Translations under genes and position numbers: made by a program
DNA from: SHYQ01 sp041674525
GTDB taxonomy: Bacteria; Chloroflexota; Dehalococcoidia; UBA2979
Length of the DNA: 26,803 nt
Assembly: GCA_041674525.1 (NCBI GenBank)
Contig: JBAYVN010000033.1
Location: 1-26,803 of the forward strand
Direction: 5' to 3'
Shown: in pieces, positions 24,463 to 26,803 of the stretch
How positions within the stretch are numbered: position 1 is the first letter of the stretch
Layout: every line of letters starts with the position of its first letter
The notes under the pieces: generated by a model
Databases searched by the model: none
Told to the model about the DNA's origin: nothing
Seen by the model: only the letters and a program-made list of their open reading frames with translations

Positions 24463-24855
24463 ATGAACTCCACCGAGTCGGAGGTGTGGGCGACCATCCA
24501 GGCGCTGAATCGCGCCTGGGCGGTCGAGGGCCGGCCGGACGACCTCGCAGACTACTTCCACGAGCGCATGGTGGCCGTCACCGCGACGGATCGCGCGAGG
24601 CTCGAGGGCCGGGCCGCGTGCGTGGCCGCGTGGAAGCAGTTCACTCAGCTGGCGGACATCCACTACTGGCGCGAGGCCGATCCGCGGGTCGATCTCCACG
24701 GCGACGGATCGTTCGCGGTTGTGACCTACTACTTCGACATGTCGTACGACATGGGCGGCCAGACCGTGAACGTGGGCGGGCGCGACATGTTCGCGCTGGT
24801 CAACGAGGGCGGCCGGTGGTGGGTGGTTGCGGATCAGTTCTCTGCGTACCCCTGA
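24463..24855 (+). CDS. NTF2-like / SnoaL-like (DUF4440-type) domain protein
   Basis: The 130-residue product has the NTF2-like pattern: an N-terminal helix (SEVWATIQALNRAWAVEGRPDDLADYFHERMVAV split over two helices), then alternating strands with DIHYWREADPRVDLHGDGSFAVVTYYFDMSY and a closing GRDMFALVNEGGRWWVVADQFSAYP. Such small cone-shaped proteins act as isomerases, dehydratases, or simple binding proteins. Here the pocket residues do not identify one. GGAAGG lies eight bases before the ATG at 24463. The stop lies three bases from the stop of the convergent sortase gene. Confidence 0.85.
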   Translation: MNSTESEVWATIQALNRAWAVEGRPDDLADYFHERMVAVTATDRARLEGRAACVAAWKQFTQLADIHYWREADPRVDLHGDGSFAVVTYYFDMSYDMGGQTVNVGGRDMFALVNEGGRWWVVADQFSAYP

Positions 24856-24858
24856 CCG

Positions 24859-25617
24859 CTAGATGCGGTTGGCGCGGACGATCACGCGATCCTGGTACTC
24901 GCGCGTCTGGAAGTTGAAGTCGCCGCCGCACGTGTAGAGCGTGATCGAGTCAGCGCCGGTCTTCGAGGTCCAGATGCTGCTCCAGTCCGTCTGGCCGCCG
25001 GAGGTCAGCTGCCGTCGCCACTCCACGCGGTAGCGCAGCGTCTGGCCCTTGTAGTCGATCTCGATGATGTCGCCCTGGGAGAGCAGGTGGAGCTGCGAGA
25101 ACACGCCCTGCCCGCGGTACGACACGTTGGCGTAGGGAACGCGGTCGGCGTAGTCCACGTGGCCGGAGAAGATCGCATTCTGCCCCCCGCCGGGGCTGCC
25201 GCCGAGGCCATCCCACAGGCCCATGTCGTACCACACCACGTCCGCCGGACCGGCGGGCGCGGCCATGATCGCATCGCGCCCCACGGAACGAGCGCCCACG
25301 CGCGCGTCCACGCCGATGGTGGGAATGCGGATCTGCGCGAAGTTGGTGCCGGGCGGGTAGCCGAACTTCGAGACCAGGTCCTTGATGTTGGTGATGACCT
25401 GGCCCGGCTGTCCGGTGGGAAACGGCGTCCCCGTCCCGGTGGCTCCGGGTGTGGCGGAGGCTTCCGCCGTCGAGATCGGGATGCCCGCCGGTCGCACGAC
25501 GATGTCCGATTTGCCGCTGCACGCGGCCGCCCCAACCGCCAGTGCGGCTAGTGCCAGTGCAGGGACGGTCCGGCGAAGCCACCGCGTCGCAACGGCGTGA
25601 GCGCGCAGCAATCTCAC
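24859..25617 (-). CDS. Sortase with lipoprotein-type signal (class D/E/F-like)
   Basis: The 252-residue protein is a transpeptidase-fold sortase. The catalytic His153 lies in FSGHVDYAD, Cys230 in SITLYTCGGDF, and Arg244 in YQDRVIVRANR. An N-terminal signal ends in VGAAAC (Cys33), so it appears to be lipid-anchored rather than held by a membrane helix. A Thr/Pro/Gly-rich linker (about 48-75) precedes the catalytic barrel. It looks closest to class E/F sortases of Actinobacteria and Chloroflexota. The GTG at 25617 is chosen because GAGGAG lies five bases upstream; a GTG at 25623 overlaps that site. No LPXTG-like substrate is encoded in the window, so the target is unknown. Confidence 0.88.
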   Translation of the reverse strand: MRLLRAHAVATRWLRRTVPALALAALAVGAAACSGKSDIVVRPAGIPISTAEASATPGATGTGTPFPTGQPGQVITNIKDLVSKFGYPPGTNFAQIRIPTIGVDARVGARSVGRDAIMAAPAGPADVVWYDMGLWDGLGGSPGGGQNAIFSGHVDYADRVPYANVSYRGQGVFSQLHLLSQGDIIEIDYKGQTLRYRVEWRRQLTSGGQTDWSSIWTSKTGADSITLYTCGGDFNFQTREYQDRVIVRANRI

Positions 25618-25875
25618 GACCACTCCTCGGCTGTCTCACACGGTGGTCACGTTACGGGCGTCGGTGGAAACGCGTCCCGAACAACATATCGCGCGCGATC
25701 CCGCGTGCCAACGCCGGGCTTCGTTGCCCGCGTTCCGCCGGGACGTCGAGGGGGGCATAGGCGGGGGTGAACGTGTGGATGCGTGGCATGCGGCGCGGGC
25801 CGCGCGAATGCCGCAGGCGGCCCATCTGATCCCCGGATATCTGTGCAAGTCGGTGAGCAGTATGGCGCCCCGGGG

Positions 25876-25904
25876 TTGATATAGAACAGGCGTTCTTATA
25901 CGCT
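25876..25904 (+). promoter_or_regulatory. Promoter of the ImuB-like gene
   Basis: TTGATA (25876-25881) and TACGCT (25899-25904) are spaced by 17 bases, giving the clearest -35/-10 pair in the window. A LexA-type box lies in the spacer. Transcription would begin near 25911, about 20 bases before the ATG. Confidence 0.75.
25884..25895. promoter_or_regulatory. LexA (SOS) box, GAAC-N4-GTTC type
   Basis: GAACAGGCGTTC is a perfect match to the Gram-positive-type SOS operator core GAAC-N4-GTTC, and flanking bases extend the symmetry by one (AGAAC...GTTCT). It sits between the -35 and -10 elements of a Y-family polymerase-like gene, so bound LexA would block RNA polymerase. Confidence 0.8.
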
Positions 25905-25932
25905 GAGGGCCACCTCTTGGCGGGGGTGTGCC

Positions 25933-26803
25933 ATGTCGATCACCTGTCTCACCGTGCCCCGGCTGGGGCTGTCACTCGCTCTCTCCGAGCACCCGGCGCT
26001 TGCCGGCGAAGCCGTCGCGCTCAGCGACGAGGCACACCTGCGCGTGGTGGAGATCACCCCGGCAGCGCGCCGGCGCGGCGTGCGCCCGGGCATGCCCCTG
26101 CGCGAGGCGGTGGCGCTCTGCCCCACGCTGGCCGTGTTGGAGCCTCGAGGGGCGGTCATCGCGCGCTGCGCGGCCTCGCTGGTGGAGGCGATGGAGGCGG
26201 TGAGCCCGCTGGTGGAGGAGGCGGTGCCGGGGGTGGTGTTCGCGGATCTGCGCGGCACGGACCACCTGTACCCCCGGCTGGATGACCTGGCGCGCGCCGT
26301 CTTCTCGCTGGTCCCGGCCGCGCTCGGCCCGCGCCTCGGCGTCGCGGAGCACCGGCGCACGGCGTACATCGCGGCGCACCGCGCGGAGCCGGGGACAGCG
26401 CTGCGTGTGGGGGCGGGCGAGGCGGCCGCGTTCCTGGCGGATCAGCCGGTCTCGTGGCTCGGGCTGGAGGCGGAGGCGGTGGAGCGGCTGCGGCTGCTCG
26501 GCATCGCCACGTGCGGCGCGCTGGCGGCGCTGCCCCGGCACGCGGTGGAGGCGCAGTTCGGCCCCGCGGGCGGGCACGCGTGGCTGGCAGCCCGCGGCGA
26601 GGATCCCGCGCCCGTGCGGCCTCGACCGTGGGCGCGCGAGCGCGTGGTGGAGCAGGTGCAGGCGGAGCCGCCGCTGATCAGCCGCGAGGCGATCCAGCAC
26701 GCGCTGGAACAGATGCTCGGGCGGGCGCTGCGCCAGCCTCGTGCGGCGCGGCGGTTCGTGCGCTGGGTGCGCCTGCGCGCGGAGAGCGAGCGCGGCGCGC
26801 TGT
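25933..26803 (+). CDS. ImuB-like Y-family DNA polymerase homologue (catalytically degenerate), 3' end cut by window
   Basis: About 290 residues are visible, and the frame is open at the window edge. The N-terminus MSITCLTVPRLGLSLAL aligns with the first strand of Y-family polymerases, but the metal-binding Asp is replaced by Val8. The second site reads SPLVEEAVPGVVFADLRG (91-108) in place of SIDE-type residues. ITPAARRRGVRPGMPLREAVALCP (41-64) is the usual fingers-type segment. Helix-hairpin-helix features (GLEAEAVERLRLLGIATCGALAALP) and the start of the little finger (AWLAARGEDPAPVRPRP) follow. ImuB is an inactive polymerase that bridges the mutasome to the sliding clamp. imuA is not upstream; dnaE2 may lie downstream outside the window. 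An SOS box controls the promoter. Confidence 0.88.
   Translation, partial: MSITCLTVPRLGLSLALSEHPALAGEAVALSDEAHLRVVEITPAARRRGVRPGMPLREAVALCPTLAVLEPRGAVIARCAASLVEAMEAVSPLVEEAVPGVVFADLRGTDHLYPRLDDLARAVFSLVPAALGPRLGVAEHRRTAYIAAHRAEPGTALRVGAGEAAAFLADQPVSWLGLEAEAVERLRLLGIATCGALAALPRHAVEAQFGPAGGHAWLAARGEDPAPVRPRPWARERVVEQVQAEPPLISREAIQHALEQMLGRALRQPRAARRFVRWVRLRAESERGAL

Noticed and set aside
23721..24497. Minus-strand frames over the two tRNA-Ser genes
   Set aside because: They read through reverse-complemented tRNA-Ser sequence (GEGGIRTHGRA-type peptides), a well-known false gene type.

Overview
The window is uniformly GC-rich, compactly coded DNA from a free-living bacterium. The protein flavour points to Chloroflexota, most likely a Dehalococcoidia-like lineage: an MscL with a C-terminal zinc ribbon, a secreted protein with six IPT/TIG domains, a lipoprotein-type sortase, a Tat-lipoprotein solute-binding protein and a GyrA active-site loop that resembles Mycobacterium. 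This placement is inference from gene character, not from a marker-gene tree. A deep actinobacterial or Thermomicrobia-like origin is the main alternative.

Layout. 1-3629 (+): a MacAB-type ABC efflux operon (periplasmic adaptor cut by the window edge, ATPase, permease), closed by a 17-bp perfect hairpin shared with the convergent IPT/TIG gene (3749-5734, -). 5735-5912 is a divergent regulatory region with an AT-rich palindrome. 5913-7661 (+) is an orphan family-5 solute-binding lipoprotein. 7696-12466 is a minus-strand block: SDR oxidoreductase, tRNA-Lys, mscL, a thioredoxin-fold lipoprotein, RNase HI and a large secreted protein of unknown function. From 12632 (+): tRNA-Pro, then a translationally coupled pair for gamma-glutamyl compounds (C26 peptidase and gamma-glutamylcyclotransferase). 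A two-domain methyltransferase converges on this pair. 15538-20847 (+) is a housekeeping run: gyrA, thiL, tsaE, tsaB, ndk. 20848-21706 is the only long gene-poor stretch. It holds a cluster of GC-rich repeat copies, one of which looks split by a lower-GC 363-bp segment flanked by a 12-bp direct repeat. rsfS (-) and mnmA (+) then diverge, followed by two small genes of unknown function, two tRNA-Ser genes, an NTF2-fold protein, a sortase (-) and a partial ImuB-like Y-family protein.

How the genes fit together. thiL, tsaE and tsaB overlap and are clearly co-translated; TsaE and TsaB belong to the t6A37 tRNA modification complex. MnmA, RsfS and four tRNA genes add to a translation theme on the right half. 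The ImuB-like gene has a textbook Gram-positive-type LexA box between its -35 and -10 elements, so it is very likely DNA-damage inducible. Several genes have a TAnnnT -10 element, and in two cases it lies exactly 7 nt before the start codon, which suggests leaderless transcripts.

I see no phage, transposase, CRISPR array or complete novel multi-gene system. The most notable items are the SOS promoter, the apparent CTG start of rsfS, the split repeat, the two-domain methyltransferase and the coupled gamma-glutamyl pair.
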